Virus record (IMG/VR): IMGVR_UViG_3300034104_000085
Location: 1 to 26,321 of that record
Strand: one strand, 5' to 3'
DNA: 26,321 nucleotides
DNA from: a virus
Below, piece by piece: positions 1 to 7,529 of the stretch. The notes beneath the pieces are model-generated. The model saw only the letters and a list, made by a program, of their open reading frames with translations, was not told the DNA's origin and did no database searches. The first letter of the stretch is position 1. Each line of letters starts with the position of its first letter. The translations under genes and the position numbers were made by a program.

Positions 1-18
1 AGCTTTTGTATTTGGCAT
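1..18 (-). CDS. 5' end of a gene truncated by the window edge
   Basis: Only the first six codons are present, reading MPNTKA leftward from an ATG at 18-16. The start is supported by an AAAGGA Shine-Dalgarno-like sequence about nine bases upstream, just after the U-tract of the terminator at 33-56. The gene therefore seems to begin a new unit after the coat operon ends. Nothing can be said about its function. Confidence 0.45.
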
Positions 19-32
19 GATTTTTTTTCCTT

Positions 33-56
33 TAAAAAATAGGGGCCGAAGCCCCC
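33..56 (-). terminator. Rho-independent terminator at the end of the structural operon
   Basis: Read on the minus strand, a stem GGGGC / GCCCC closes a TTCG tetraloop and is followed by T-ATTTTTT. A stable GC stem with a UUCG loop and U-run is a classic intrinsic terminator. It lies right behind the stop codon of the gene at 65-493, so it should end the long leftward structural transcript. Confidence 0.85.
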
Positions 57-64
57 ATTTAGGT

Positions 65-493
65 TTAAGACACGCGGTAAATTGAGTACGCTGCGTCACC
101 TGTTTTGCGGAAACGGAACGTGCCAGATGTGTTGCTGGTTTTGGTCAGCGCATCTTGGATCACGTCGTTACCGACTAGGGTGTTGCCCGTGCCAGCGGTA
201 AAGGTCACGTCATTTGCTGCATCGTCACCAATGTTGATAAACGAGCAGTCAAACGTCGAGCCGACTTTAAGGCTGGGAAACGCTGCGTCAATCAGCGCTC
301 CAGTGGGGAACACATAAGTGCCAGCGCTAGTGCTGCCAGCGTCCATCGTGCACACACCGGCAGCCAAATTGGCCGCAGTGATGGTAACAGACGCGCCAGT
401 TAGCGCAACAGGAGTGCTAGTGTTAGAAAAGCTGATTTCGCCAAGATTGCCGTCACCAAGTTGGTAACCGCCTGCGCCGTTAGGTAATGCCAT
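65..493 (-). CDS. Small structural protein, possible capsid decoration protein
   Basis: 142 residues, rich in Gly, Ala, Ser and Thr, with almost no lysine and alternating hydrophobic/polar stretches typical of beta-sandwich virion proteins (for example TFDCSFINIGDDAANDV). No signal peptide or TM segment is visible. It starts 28 bases behind the coat stop codon with a good AAGGA ribosome site and is the last gene before the terminator. A gene directly downstream of the coat that encodes a small beta-rich protein is often a head decoration or head-fibre protein; that role is inferred from position and composition only, not from a recognised family. Confidence 0.6.
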   Translation of the reverse strand: MALPNGAGGYQLGDGNLGEISFSNTSTPVALTGASVTITAANLAAGVCTMDAGSTSAGTYVFPTGALIDAAFPSLKVGSTFDCSFINIGDDAANDVTFTAGTGNTLVGNDVIQDALTKTSNTSGTFRFRKTGDAAYSIYRVS

Positions 494-521
494 GATAATT
501 TTCCTTCAAAAAAGTTTCTGA

Positions 522-1730
522 TCAACCCCAGATGCGGCAGGCCATCTGTGGACGAATGGTGCTGAAGCCATACAAAACGTCAATACGGCAAGGCATACGG
601 TCGTTGTTGATGTCGTACTGACGAACAACGCGCAAGCTGATACCGTTATGAACTGCGCGAGCAGCCATATCGACGCCTTGGGGCAACAACAAATCGGCGG
701 TCGCAAAAGTGATCGCGTCTTTGTGGTAGACCAAGTTTTGTGCGTAAGCAGTAGAAGCAGCGCCCACGAATGTCACGGCCTTGCTGTTGCCAGGTAAAAC
801 ATTCATAGTAGCCAGCGCGTGATTGGCAGAGTACATAGGCGCAACAGTCACAGTCCAAGTGCCAGCCACAGCAGTGGCAGCGGCCAAAGCTACGAATTGG
901 AACAAAGAACCAGTGGTTTCACGGGTCTGTGGGTTGACAGCAAAGCAATCAGCAATAGTAAACACGTCGCCAGCGGCGATGGTAGTGGTCACAGAGCCTT
1001 GGGCCAGAGTCAAAGTGGAAGAGCCTTCAGAAGTCACAGCGGCGCTGGTGCTGGTAGATGCAGAAGCATCACGTGAGCCAGTGGTGTGCTGTTTGATGGA
1101 CTGAGACATGTTCACTTCGTCGAAGCCCAACACGCCAGTGCCCATCATGCCGTTCTTGAACTGCTTGCTGATGGTGTCGGTGGGGTTGAACAAACCTTTC
1201 ATGCCTTCGACCAAGCCAGCGTTAGCGGCAGGGTTGACGGTGGCGTAACGTGGTGACATCACGGCAGCGTTTTCGTTCAGCTTCTGTTGGGCTTGCAACA
1301 AGACCAAAGAAGTAGAAGGAGTGGTGCCAGGGGTGCCAACGGTGTTGCCGATGGTTTTGTAAGCGTTGGCGACGTCAGCATCAATGCTGGAGGCCAATTG
1401 GCTGATACGAGGCTTCAACACACGCTCTGCGAAGTCATCCAATTGCATGGTCAATTCAGCAGATGTGAAGTTGACACCAATGTGCTTTTGGCTGGCCACA
1501 GACAAAGTGGTGAACTGTTCGTTGTCGTCCTGAACTTGCAGGGCGGCACCGTCGGTCACCAAAGCGCGGTCGGGCAGGCGGATACGCAGGGTAGAACCAA
1601 TTTTGGCACCTTCAACAGCGAAGCTGTCGTCGTACTGACGGTTCACGTTACGGGTGAGCACCAGGTTGTTCTCGAGGATCTCGAGAGCTTTGCGGGTGAT
1701 CATGTCGATCGTTAAGATACTATTAGACAT
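522..1730 (-). CDS. Major capsid protein, P22 coat (gp5)-like
   Basis: 402 residues, close to P22 coat (430). Family-like features are the N-terminal helix leading to TRNVNRQYDDSFAV, then GSTLRIRLPDR, the VNFTSAELTMQLDDFAERVLKP segment, and the C-terminal DINNDRMPCRIDVLYGFSTI followed by RPQMACRIWG. P22-type coats likewise end on a strand carrying R-x-D-x-L-Y-G. The middle (about 215-300) is a Thr/Ser/Ala-rich insertion-like region, comparable in place to the I-domain of P22 coat. The start is supported by GAAGGA nine bases upstream. It follows the scaffold gene directly, as in P22. It should form the icosahedral shell; the family call is from recognition of motifs, not alignment. Confidence 0.85.
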   Translation of the reverse strand: MSNSILTIDMITRKALEILENNLVLTRNVNRQYDDSFAVEGAKIGSTLRIRLPDRALVTDGAALQVQDDNEQFTTLSVASQKHIGVNFTSAELTMQLDDFAERVLKPRISQLASSIDADVANAYKTIGNTVGTPGTTPSTSLVLLQAQQKLNENAAVMSPRYATVNPAANAGLVEGMKGLFNPTDTISKQFKNGMMGTGVLGFDEVNMSQSIKQHTTGSRDASASTSTSAAVTSEGSSTLTLAQGSVTTTIAAGDVFTIADCFAVNPQTRETTGSLFQFVALAAATAVAGTWTVTVAPMYSANHALATMNVLPGNSKAVTFVGAASTAYAQNLVYHKDAITFATADLLLPQGVDMAARAVHNGISLRVVRQYDINNDRMPCRIDVLYGFSTIRPQMACRIWG

Positions 1731-1753
1731 GGAAAAAATCCTTCAAAAATTGT

Positions 1754-2542
1754 TTAGCGGTTTGCCTGTGCTTGCCATTTTTTCATCTGCCGTGCTCTTT
1801 CAGCTTCAATCCACTGCGAATCGGTCATGGTCTTGGTAGACCGTGGATCCGTAGTGTCATAGGCCGGTGATCCAGTGGATCGAGCAGTAACAGGCGAAAT
1901 CGGTGCTGGCGCAGACGTGGTTCTTTTCATGGGTGGATCGGTGGCCAATTTGGCCTCAATTCGCCCAATTTCTTTGGCTTGCAAGATCGGCGCAAGACGA
2001 GAGATACGATCGGCTTCCTTAGGGTTAGCACCGAGGTAGTAAGCTACTTCAGGGCCAATGTCCGAGGATTGGATCGTCTGAGCCATCACGGTCGTGATTG
2101 GGAGCTTGGGGTTGTACGCGACTTGTTCAAAGTCATCGTATTTCGTCCGAGCTTCTTCTTCCTTTTCGTGATAAGTCTCAAGGATCGCAGATTGCTGCCG
2201 TGCTTGCTCTCGCTGGGCGAGCAGTTGTTCGGCTTTCTGGTATGCCAATGCGTCTGCATAGGCTTCAGGGCTTTCAAACTGATCGACTGGCGGGACGTCT
2301 GCTGGCGCTCTCAGCGTCTGGGCTTCCGCTTGACGTTGAGACTGCTCTCTTTCCCACTTACGTTGCTCTCTTGCAAGTCGTTTGCCGATGGCTGCATCAA
2401 GTTCTTCTTGGGTAAAAACCCGTGAAGGCTCTTTTGCTTCTTCAGCGACTTCCGGCGTTTGATTTGCTTCCTGAGTGGCCGTCACTTCTGGAGCTGGCGC
2501 GGAGTCTACTTCCGCTAAGGGTTGTTGGACTTCTTCAGTCAT
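1754..2542 (-). CDS. Scaffolding protein
   Basis: 262 residues, very acidic at the N-terminus, then a long charged helical stretch with FTQEELDAAIGKRLAREQRK, a motif typical of phage scaffolds, and further Gln/Glu/Lys-rich coiled-coil sequence to about residue 130. The C-terminal third is basic and Pro/Ser/Thr-rich and ends MKKWQAQANR; P22 scaffold also uses a basic C-terminal element to bind coat. It lies immediately upstream of the coat gene with 23 bases between them. Its role would be to direct procapsid assembly and then leave. The ribosome site is weak, and a stem-loop sits just upstream at 2563-2578. Confidence 0.8.
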   Translation of the reverse strand: MTEEVQQPLAEVDSAPAPEVTATQEANQTPEVAEEAKEPSRVFTQEELDAAIGKRLAREQRKWEREQSQRQAEAQTLRAPADVPPVDQFESPEAYADALAYQKAEQLLAQREQARQQSAILETYHEKEEEARTKYDDFEQVAYNPKLPITTVMAQTIQSSDIGPEVAYYLGANPKEADRISRLAPILQAKEIGRIEAKLATDPPMKRTTSAPAPISPVTARSTGSPAYDTTDPRSTKTMTDSQWIEAERARQMKKWQAQANR

Positions 2543-2562
2543 TTTTGAATCTCAATGATTCC

Positions 2563-2578
2563 CTGGTGAACGCACCAG
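2563..2578 (-). other. Stem-loop in the leader of the scaffold gene
   Basis: A perfect six-base-pair inverted repeat (CTGGTG / CACCAG) with a four-base loop lies about 20 bases before the scaffold ATG. No U-run follows on either strand, so it is not a standard intrinsic terminator. It could be an mRNA processing or translation-control hairpin in the scaffold/coat transcript; this is inference. Confidence 0.4.
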
Positions 2579-2592
2579 TACGGTTTTCAGCA

Positions 2593-2832
2593 TTATGCTT
2601 GAATTTGGGCTGTTTGGTAAGCGGCGATGACTTCAGGCGTGTGTACCACAGCACAGATGGCTTGAACCTTGGCATCCTCGGAGCTGTAGTCATTGCCAGG
2701 TGCTACGACATGGCGGTGAAACGTTGCACTAATTTCTGAACCGTTCTCAATGATGGAAATTTTTTGACGTACTTGAACGCATCCGTTTTCCAAAACTTCT
2801 ATGCGGTCAACTAGCACTACTTTTTCCAGCAT
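2593..2832 (-). CDS. Small conserved-looking phage protein of unknown function
   Basis: 79 residues starting MLEKVVLVDRIEVLENGCVQ. The reading frame is open upstream, but this ATG is preferred because AAGGAAAAC lies just before it and the upstream part is antisense-like sequence inside the fibre gene. The protein alternates beta-type strands with polar turns and contains DYSSEDAKVQ near the middle. It begins 10 bases after the fibre stop codon, so it is probably co-translated with the tail fibre. A fibre-associated or assembly role is possible; no family could be named. Confidence 0.75.
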   Translation of the reverse strand: MLEKVVLVDRIEVLENGCVQVRQKISIIENGSEISATFHRHVVAPGNDYSSEDAKVQAICAVVHTPEVIAAYQTAQIQA

Positions 2833-2842
2833 GATGTTTTCC

Positions 2843-3913
2843 TTATACAAAATAGGTAATCGACATATAAATGTCATTGTTGTTTGCGCCAGTTCCAACA
2901 TCCGATGGGGCAATATTAAAATCCCGACCATTAACTGATGTTCTGTAATACAAGCCAATTGTTGTTGCGCCATTGCCAACAAAACCCGACAATGGGAAGT
3001 CGCCACCCCAATTAAATGTGGATGTTGCAATACCCGTACCGCCAGTATCCGTTCCGCAAGCAAAAGGCAACCCACCAATTGTTATTGATCCCGATGCTGC
3101 ACCAACTGTAATGGCCGATGTTCGCAAAAAGAAACGCGCCGTTACTTGACGGCCTATTTTGGTGTATTTTCCAGATTGGGTGTTGTATGTAATTGATGTA
3201 AAACCTGTTCCAGTAGGCACTAAAGTTGGCGTCCAATCACCTTCTTCATAGTCAGCAAACAACTCGCTTGTGCCTGTGCCTGGCGTGGCTGAAAAGTCAA
3301 TGCCTTTACCAGATGTGCCGATGACCACATTTCCATTAAATGTGACATCTGCGGAATTTCCAGCCGCAGCGTAAAAAGCGGCAGTTCCCGCAGAGCCAGG
3401 ATTAGTGCCAACCCTCAACTGATTGCCTAAATTCCACATTTGAAATGTCGAGCCGCCAACGGCTGTATCTTGCAAATCAATTCTAGGATATTGTTTAGAA
3501 CCTTTTAAAACAATATATGACGTATCTGCCGCCGACCCGTTGACTTGAATGTAATTTCCAGTCTGTGACGTAGTGCCAATTTCCAATGCAACAGTTGGCG
3601 CTGAATTCTTAATGCCAAGCCTTGTATTGGTGTTGTCCCAAAAAAAGTTAGTATTGTTTTGGCTGTAAACGCCTGAAGCGCCAGCAAACACAACGGAGCC
3701 AGCAGTAAACGCCGTTGCCGTTCCTGTACCGCCACTTGTGACAGCCAAAGGTGTTGTAGTCAATGACAGTGAGGCCGCGCTAACTGTACGGCCTGCTGTC
3801 AAATTAGCAACGCTGACTTGTTCGGTAATGCCACCTTGAACAACAGGCAATACCTCAGTACCCGCCAAAGGCGTGGTAGCTGAAGGTAAAGCTGATATTT
3901 TGCTATTAGCCAT
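2843..3913 (-). CDS. Tail fibre-like protein
   Basis: 356 residues. The N-terminus MANSKISALPSATTPLAGTE is a motif often seen at the start of phage fibre and appendage proteins. It is followed by Ser/Thr/Gly-rich repeats, then VTSGGTGTATAFTAGSVVFA and RLGIKNSAPTVALEIGT, typical of triple-stranded beta fibre shafts. The C-terminal domain (about 215-356) starts DYEEGDWTPTLVPTGTGFTS, a widespread fibre-tip module, followed by GKYTKIGRQVTARFF. No chaperone/peptidase domain is visible. The protein should contribute to host recognition alongside the spike. The start lacks a clear ribosome site. Confidence 0.8.
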   Translation of the reverse strand: MANSKISALPSATTPLAGTEVLPVVQGGITEQVSVANLTAGRTVSAASLSLTTTPLAVTSGGTGTATAFTAGSVVFAGASGVYSQNNTNFFWDNTNTRLGIKNSAPTVALEIGTTSQTGNYIQVNGSAADTSYIVLKGSKQYPRIDLQDTAVGGSTFQMWNLGNQLRVGTNPGSAGTAAFYAAAGNSADVTFNGNVVIGTSGKGIDFSATPGTGTSELFADYEEGDWTPTLVPTGTGFTSITYNTQSGKYTKIGRQVTARFFLRTSAITVGAASGSITIGGLPFACGTDTGGTGIATSTFNWGGDFPLSGFVGNGATTIGLYYRTSVNGRDFNIAPSDVGTGANNNDIYMSITYFV

Positions 3914-3952
3914 TGATTTTAAAATTAATGGTGATGCTTAACTCAAACATCA

Positions 3953-4174
3953 TTAGCAATCTTTTGCTTGTGCGTATTGCTGCAGAGATTTCAAATGTGC
4001 ATAGGCTTGTGCATCCCAACGATTGTCGCCGTTAGGATTGAAAACAAATCCTTTCTCGCTGACAATTTTTTCTGCGGTTGCGTTTTCGTACCCACGCAAA
4101 ACAAACACCAGTTGGTTTTTGTTGCCGCCAAAGTTTTCCACTTTGCAATATTGGTTGTCAATTTCAAGTGCCAT
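3953..4174 (-). CDS. Small phage protein of unknown function between spike and fibre
   Basis: 73 residues, beginning MALEIDNQYCKVENFGGNKN and ending in a helix with LKSLQQYAQAKDC. It has two cysteines and no TM segment. A strong AAAGGA ribosome site and an 11-base gap behind the spike stop codon support it as real. No family recognised; its place between the two receptor-binding proteins suggests an appendage or assembly role, which is only inference. Confidence 0.7.
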   Translation of the reverse strand: MALEIDNQYCKVENFGGNKNQLVFVLRGYENATAEKIVSEKGFVFNPNGDNRWDAQAYAHLKSLQQYAQAKDC

Positions 4175-4185
4175 TTTGATTTCCT

Positions 4186-6585
4186 TTAATTCATTTCGCC
4201 GTAATTTCCAAAATCCCGCAATTGTTCATACTTGTATGTAAACCGTGTGCTTGCCAAGTTTATTGCGCCAGCAGTTGGGTTGTACAACTGCACAATTGCG
4301 TTACCTGTTTGCACTTGCACACTTATAATCAATCCATCCAAATATCTGTTTGGAAAAATGCTTAAAGATGCCCCGCTTGCTTGTGAAGTTGGATACGGCA
4401 CATAAAATTCATAAGCTGAACCCGCTGAAATGCTTGGCAAATCATATGTAACATCGCTTTCAAACAAATTGGAAACGCTTGAACAAGTTAAAACCCCTGA
4501 TCCTTCTAAATCGTACAACACACCTTTACCCGACAAAGAATTGCCCCGATAAATAATCTCTGAGTCTGATACTTGACAAATTCCGCGAATAGATATTCCT
4601 GAAGAATTTGGATTGCGAATAAAGTTATTGCTTATTTGACCAGTCGGGGCCTCGCCGCCGCTTAATTGTTCGATACGAATTCCAGCACCATTATCATCCG
4701 ATGGAATTGAAAGGTTTGCACCACTCCATGCAATCACGCTGCTTGAGTCGCTGACTGTCCAATTAGTTGAAAGCATTCGTGTTGGGTAACGATAAGTCAC
4801 TACAAATGCAGTTCCATTGTTGCTGAACGAGGCAAATTGCAAACGACCATTTGGCATTACCGATGCCGTACCAGTGTCCCTAGCGGTGACAAGAATTGTT
4901 TGCAAGTTTGTAATTGTTGCCGCTTGGTTTGCGCCAATTAGCACATTAATTGCCGTGTTGCTATTGATAGCGCTTGGCGATGCCGAAAATGTACAAACAA
5001 CACCATTCAACGTAATTGTGTCAGCCGCTGTTGGGTTGCCGCTAAATGTCGCAGTTGCAGTTGGAAATGCCGTGGTGTTAAATGGATCAATCTGCCAAAT
5101 TGAATTTCCATCTACCAATGAATTTGCGCAAGAAAACAAGACAATGCCGTTTGAACCTGCTTCATTAATACTATTTCCAGTTACAACGCAGTTATTTATT
5201 TGTAAGCATTCAATAGCGCCTAAACTTTCATCAACGTTTTTACCACCACAATAAGTTAAACTATTGCCAGATACCGTAATTCCATCACCAGTATCTCCAC
5301 CAGCACGAACTTGTCCATCAATAACAATTCCACGCTGTAAACCATTGCGAGATACAAAAATTAACGGGTCATTTTCAATAGAATTTCCCACTACCGCAGA
5401 ACGTCTAACACCCGCATCATTTGCTGCAACTGCGCCAGGGTAAGCAACCATTGCAATTCCAGTTTGGCAATTACGAACCGTATTGCCTGTTACCGAAATG
5501 TTGTAGCCGCCATGTGTATCAATGCCTTCCCATGTTTTGACGTTGTAAACATAGTTACCAGTTACCGCAACATCATGGGATACTGGGCGACCAACGGTAT
5601 TTCCACTGCCGTTGCAAGTAATTGCAATTCCATATGCGTTGTCACCTGATCCAATCACACCAGTTGGATGAAGATCACCAATTCGATTGTTTGAAATTAC
5701 GCCTTGATTGCTTGATAAAGTAGTTACGCCCGAATATCCAATGTTGGATATGTCGCAATTAACAACGTAAAAGTTTTGGCACATCCGAAAAACAATTGAT
5801 TCGCCTTGCCAATCAACAATAGTGGCATCTTGAATGCCCACGTTCTCAATGTAGGTCGGTGGCGTTACTGAATTGTTTTCAACACCGTAAAACGTAATTC
5901 CATAATCCCCGACGTTTGACGTTGGCGCAACTTCTTTCCAAGTCCCACCCAAAATTTTTACGTTGCTGGCGGTGATGCTGATTGCATCGTTTTGGTAACC
6001 ACCACTGCGAGTTCCGTTAAACCGAATCGTTGCACCATATGCAGAAATGGTCATGGCTTTGTTAACAACCAAGCGTGAAGCGCAATAATATGTGTACCCT
6101 GCTGGAAAGTACAATAAGCCGCCTGTTGGTGTGGCATTAATTGCTAACTGAATAGCGTCTGTGTCATTAGTAACATTGTCTCCAACAGCACCAAAGTCTC
6201 TAACGCTGACATTTTCACGCAATTTTGTTTGCACTGTGGTGGCTACAGCGCCAGTCCCAGCAGGATCATAAGTAATACCTACAGCGTTTGATGTAACGCC
6301 TGTAATATTGTCCCAAGTAGCAATTAAAACATCCGTGCTGGTATACAAAACAAATTTGTAATTGCTTCCCACAGTCAACCATATTTCACCAGTAGCAACA
6401 CGGCCCGCTGAGTTTAAAATAATTGGGTTGGTGTGCGCGGTGCTTCCCGACGAAGATGTGTAAGTAGCTTGTGGTGTGGTTGTACCTGCGGCATAAGAAT
6501 ACAGCTTTCCCCCCGCCAACGGAACGCCACTGTCGTTAAAAAATTGTTGGCCTGCTCCAGCAAGCGCAGAAAGGTTGACGGCCAT
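4186..6585 (-). CDS. Tail spike with pectate-lyase-like beta-helix and an inserted domain
   Basis: 799 residues. Residues 1-97 match the head-binding style of podovirus spikes (FFNDSGVPLAGGKLYSYAAG, then SNYKFVLY). A linker leads to LRENVSVRDFGAVGDNVTND, the usual entry to a right-handed beta-helix (Pectate_lyase_3 type), with many N-x-I/V turns such as VTGNYVYNV, VTGNTVRN and VVGNSI. Around residues 500-628 the helix is interrupted by a different module (ATATFSGNPTAADTITLNGV and following), after which the helix pattern resumes at GAGIRIEQL. The C-terminal 100 residues form a separate beta domain. Such spikes bind and often cut capsule or LPS polysaccharide; the substrate and catalytic residues cannot be assigned. 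AAGGA supports the start. Confidence 0.85.
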   Translation of the reverse strand: MAVNLSALAGAGQQFFNDSGVPLAGGKLYSYAAGTTTPQATYTSSSGSTAHTNPIILNSAGRVATGEIWLTVGSNYKFVLYTSTDVLIATWDNITGVTSNAVGITYDPAGTGAVATTVQTKLRENVSVRDFGAVGDNVTNDTDAIQLAINATPTGGLLYFPAGYTYYCASRLVVNKAMTISAYGATIRFNGTRSGGYQNDAISITASNVKILGGTWKEVAPTSNVGDYGITFYGVENNSVTPPTYIENVGIQDATIVDWQGESIVFRMCQNFYVVNCDISNIGYSGVTTLSSNQGVISNNRIGDLHPTGVIGSGDNAYGIAITCNGSGNTVGRPVSHDVAVTGNYVYNVKTWEGIDTHGGYNISVTGNTVRNCQTGIAMVAYPGAVAANDAGVRRSAVVGNSIENDPLIFVSRNGLQRGIVIDGQVRAGGDTGDGITVSGNSLTYCGGKNVDESLGAIECLQINNCVVTGNSINEAGSNGIVLFSCANSLVDGNSIWQIDPFNTTAFPTATATFSGNPTAADTITLNGVVCTFSASPSAINSNTAINVLIGANQAATITNLQTILVTARDTGTASVMPNGRLQFASFSNNGTAFVVTYRYPTRMLSTNWTVSDSSSVIAWSGANLSIPSDDNGAGIRIEQLSGGEAPTGQISNNFIRNPNSSGISIRGICQVSDSEIIYRGNSLSGKGVLYDLEGSGVLTCSSVSNLFESDVTYDLPSISAGSAYEFYVPYPTSQASGASLSIFPNRYLDGLIISVQVQTGNAIVQLYNPTAGAINLASTRFTYKYEQLRDFGNYGEMN

Positions 6586-6594
6586 GTTTTGTCC

Positions 6595-6870
6595 TTATTC
6601 GTAAATAACAGTCATGGATACATCGCCAGATATGACAACATACAGACCTTTGTTGAATGCAATTCCACCAATATCACCACTTAACATCCGAACAGATGCC
6701 GAAGTAGGTGTGAATTGATGAATTAATTCTGGATCGGCTGTGCTTGCCGTGGCTGAGTCATACATCGTAACTCGCGGCACAGTGGCAGCCGAGCTAATGA
6801 AAAAACCTTTGATCTTGCCAAAGCCTACTTTGAGTTGGGTAGATGCCGTAATGTGTTTGTATTGTGACAT
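6595..6870 (-). CDS. Small beta-rich virion-type protein, paralogue B
   Basis: 91 residues from MSQYKHITASTQLKVGFGKI. This start was chosen over one nine codons earlier because it aligns with the start of the neighbouring paralogue (6876-7157) and lies just after that gene's stop codon. The two share KVG-GK-KG-F-S, then YD-AT-ST-DP, FTP-S, LSGD, FNKGLY and a final V-YE. Predicted all-beta, with no TM or signal peptide. Location between the portal and the spike suggests a head fibre, decoration or connector-accessory protein; the family is not recognised. The ribosome site is weak, so translation may depend on coupling to paralogue A. Confidence 0.75.
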   Translation of the reverse strand: MSQYKHITASTQLKVGFGKIKGFFISSAATVPRVTMYDSATASTADPELIHQFTPTSASVRMLSGDIGGIAFNKGLYVVISGDVSMTVIYE

Positions 6871-6875
6871 GGCTT

Positions 6876-7157
6876 TTACTCGTAAAAGACCGTGCAATTG
6901 ACAGTTGTACCGCCTTTGTCAAAGTACAGGCCCTTGTTGAAAAAAATACCTGCATCATCTCCACTCAACAAATACATGGTGTTACTCGATGGTGTAAAAG
7001 TCGCCAAAATTGTTGGGTCGCTTGTGCTAGACGTAGCGGTATCGTAAACAGCAAGCGTTGGTGTGCCAGAAGCAGTGCTTACAAAAATACCTTTGAGCTT
7101 TCCCGCCCCAACCTTAATCTGAGCGTCAGCATTGTTAATGTGAAAATACTGTGCCAT
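6876..7157 (-). CDS. Small beta-rich virion-type protein, paralogue A
   Basis: 93 residues, MAQYFHINNADAQIKVGAGK and onward, ending CTVFYE. Roughly half its positions match paralogue B immediately downstream, so the pair arose by tandem duplication. It has a good AAGGA ribosome site, unlike B, suggesting that A is translated independently. Conserved core motifs are LSGDDAGIFFNKGLYF and YDTATSSTSDP. A virion role is inferred from position within the structural operon. Confidence 0.78.
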   Translation of the reverse strand: MAQYFHINNADAQIKVGAGKLKGIFVSTASGTPTLAVYDTATSSTSDPTILATFTPSSNTMYLLSGDDAGIFFNKGLYFDKGGTTVNCTVFYE

Positions 7158-7166
7158 GATGTGTCC

Positions 7167-7529
7167 TTATGCCAAAGATTTGAGTTTGTAGAGGGTTCGC
7201 AAATAGATCTCAACGATATTATCAATCAATTGCTGCAACGCAGTATCAGTTTTGTCGCAGATTTCGTATCTGCCTTCTTCAATCTGCTTAAGTGAGTCTT
7301 CCAAGAATTCAATGATGTTGGACGTTTTTTTAGCTGAATGCAGTGTGATAGGGCCAATCAAACCGTGACGGCCTTGGTAAGTTTCAGCAAAGTCGTCAGC
7401 CGCGCCAACAATGCGCTCATAGAAGATGTTGAGCGCTTTATGTTTGCTAAAGCTACGGGTGTTCAAATGAACACTGTGCGCTACATCTCTTGCCAAAAAC
7501 AACAAGCCTAAAAAATCAGCAGCTTTCAT
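7167..7529 (-). CDS. Dps/ferritin-like phage protein (DUF5856-like)
   Basis: 120 residues, mainly helical. The N-terminal half carries H18, H21 and H30 in AHSVHLNTRSFSKHKALNIF, then D45/D46 and E49 in ADDFAETYQG. This spacing recalls the iron-binding helix pairs of Dps-type ferritin-like proteins and the phage family I know as DUF5856. Its ATG overlaps the portal stop codon (ATGA), so it is translationally coupled to the portal and would be made in the virion-assembly phase. Known relatives in phages are uncharacterised; iron binding, DNA binding or a purely structural role are all possible. Family recall is moderately sure. Confidence 0.65.
   Translation of the reverse strand: MKAADFLGLLFLARDVAHSVHLNTRSFSKHKALNIFYERIVGAADDFAETYQGRHGLIGPITLHSAKKTSNIIEFLEDSLKQIEEGRYEICDKTDTALQQLIDNIVEIYLRTLYKLKSLA

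Noticed and set aside
2833-3078. N-terminal extension of the 79-residue gene
   Set aside because: This part overlaps the fibre gene, lacks coding character, and the strong AAGGA site marks the ATG at 2832.
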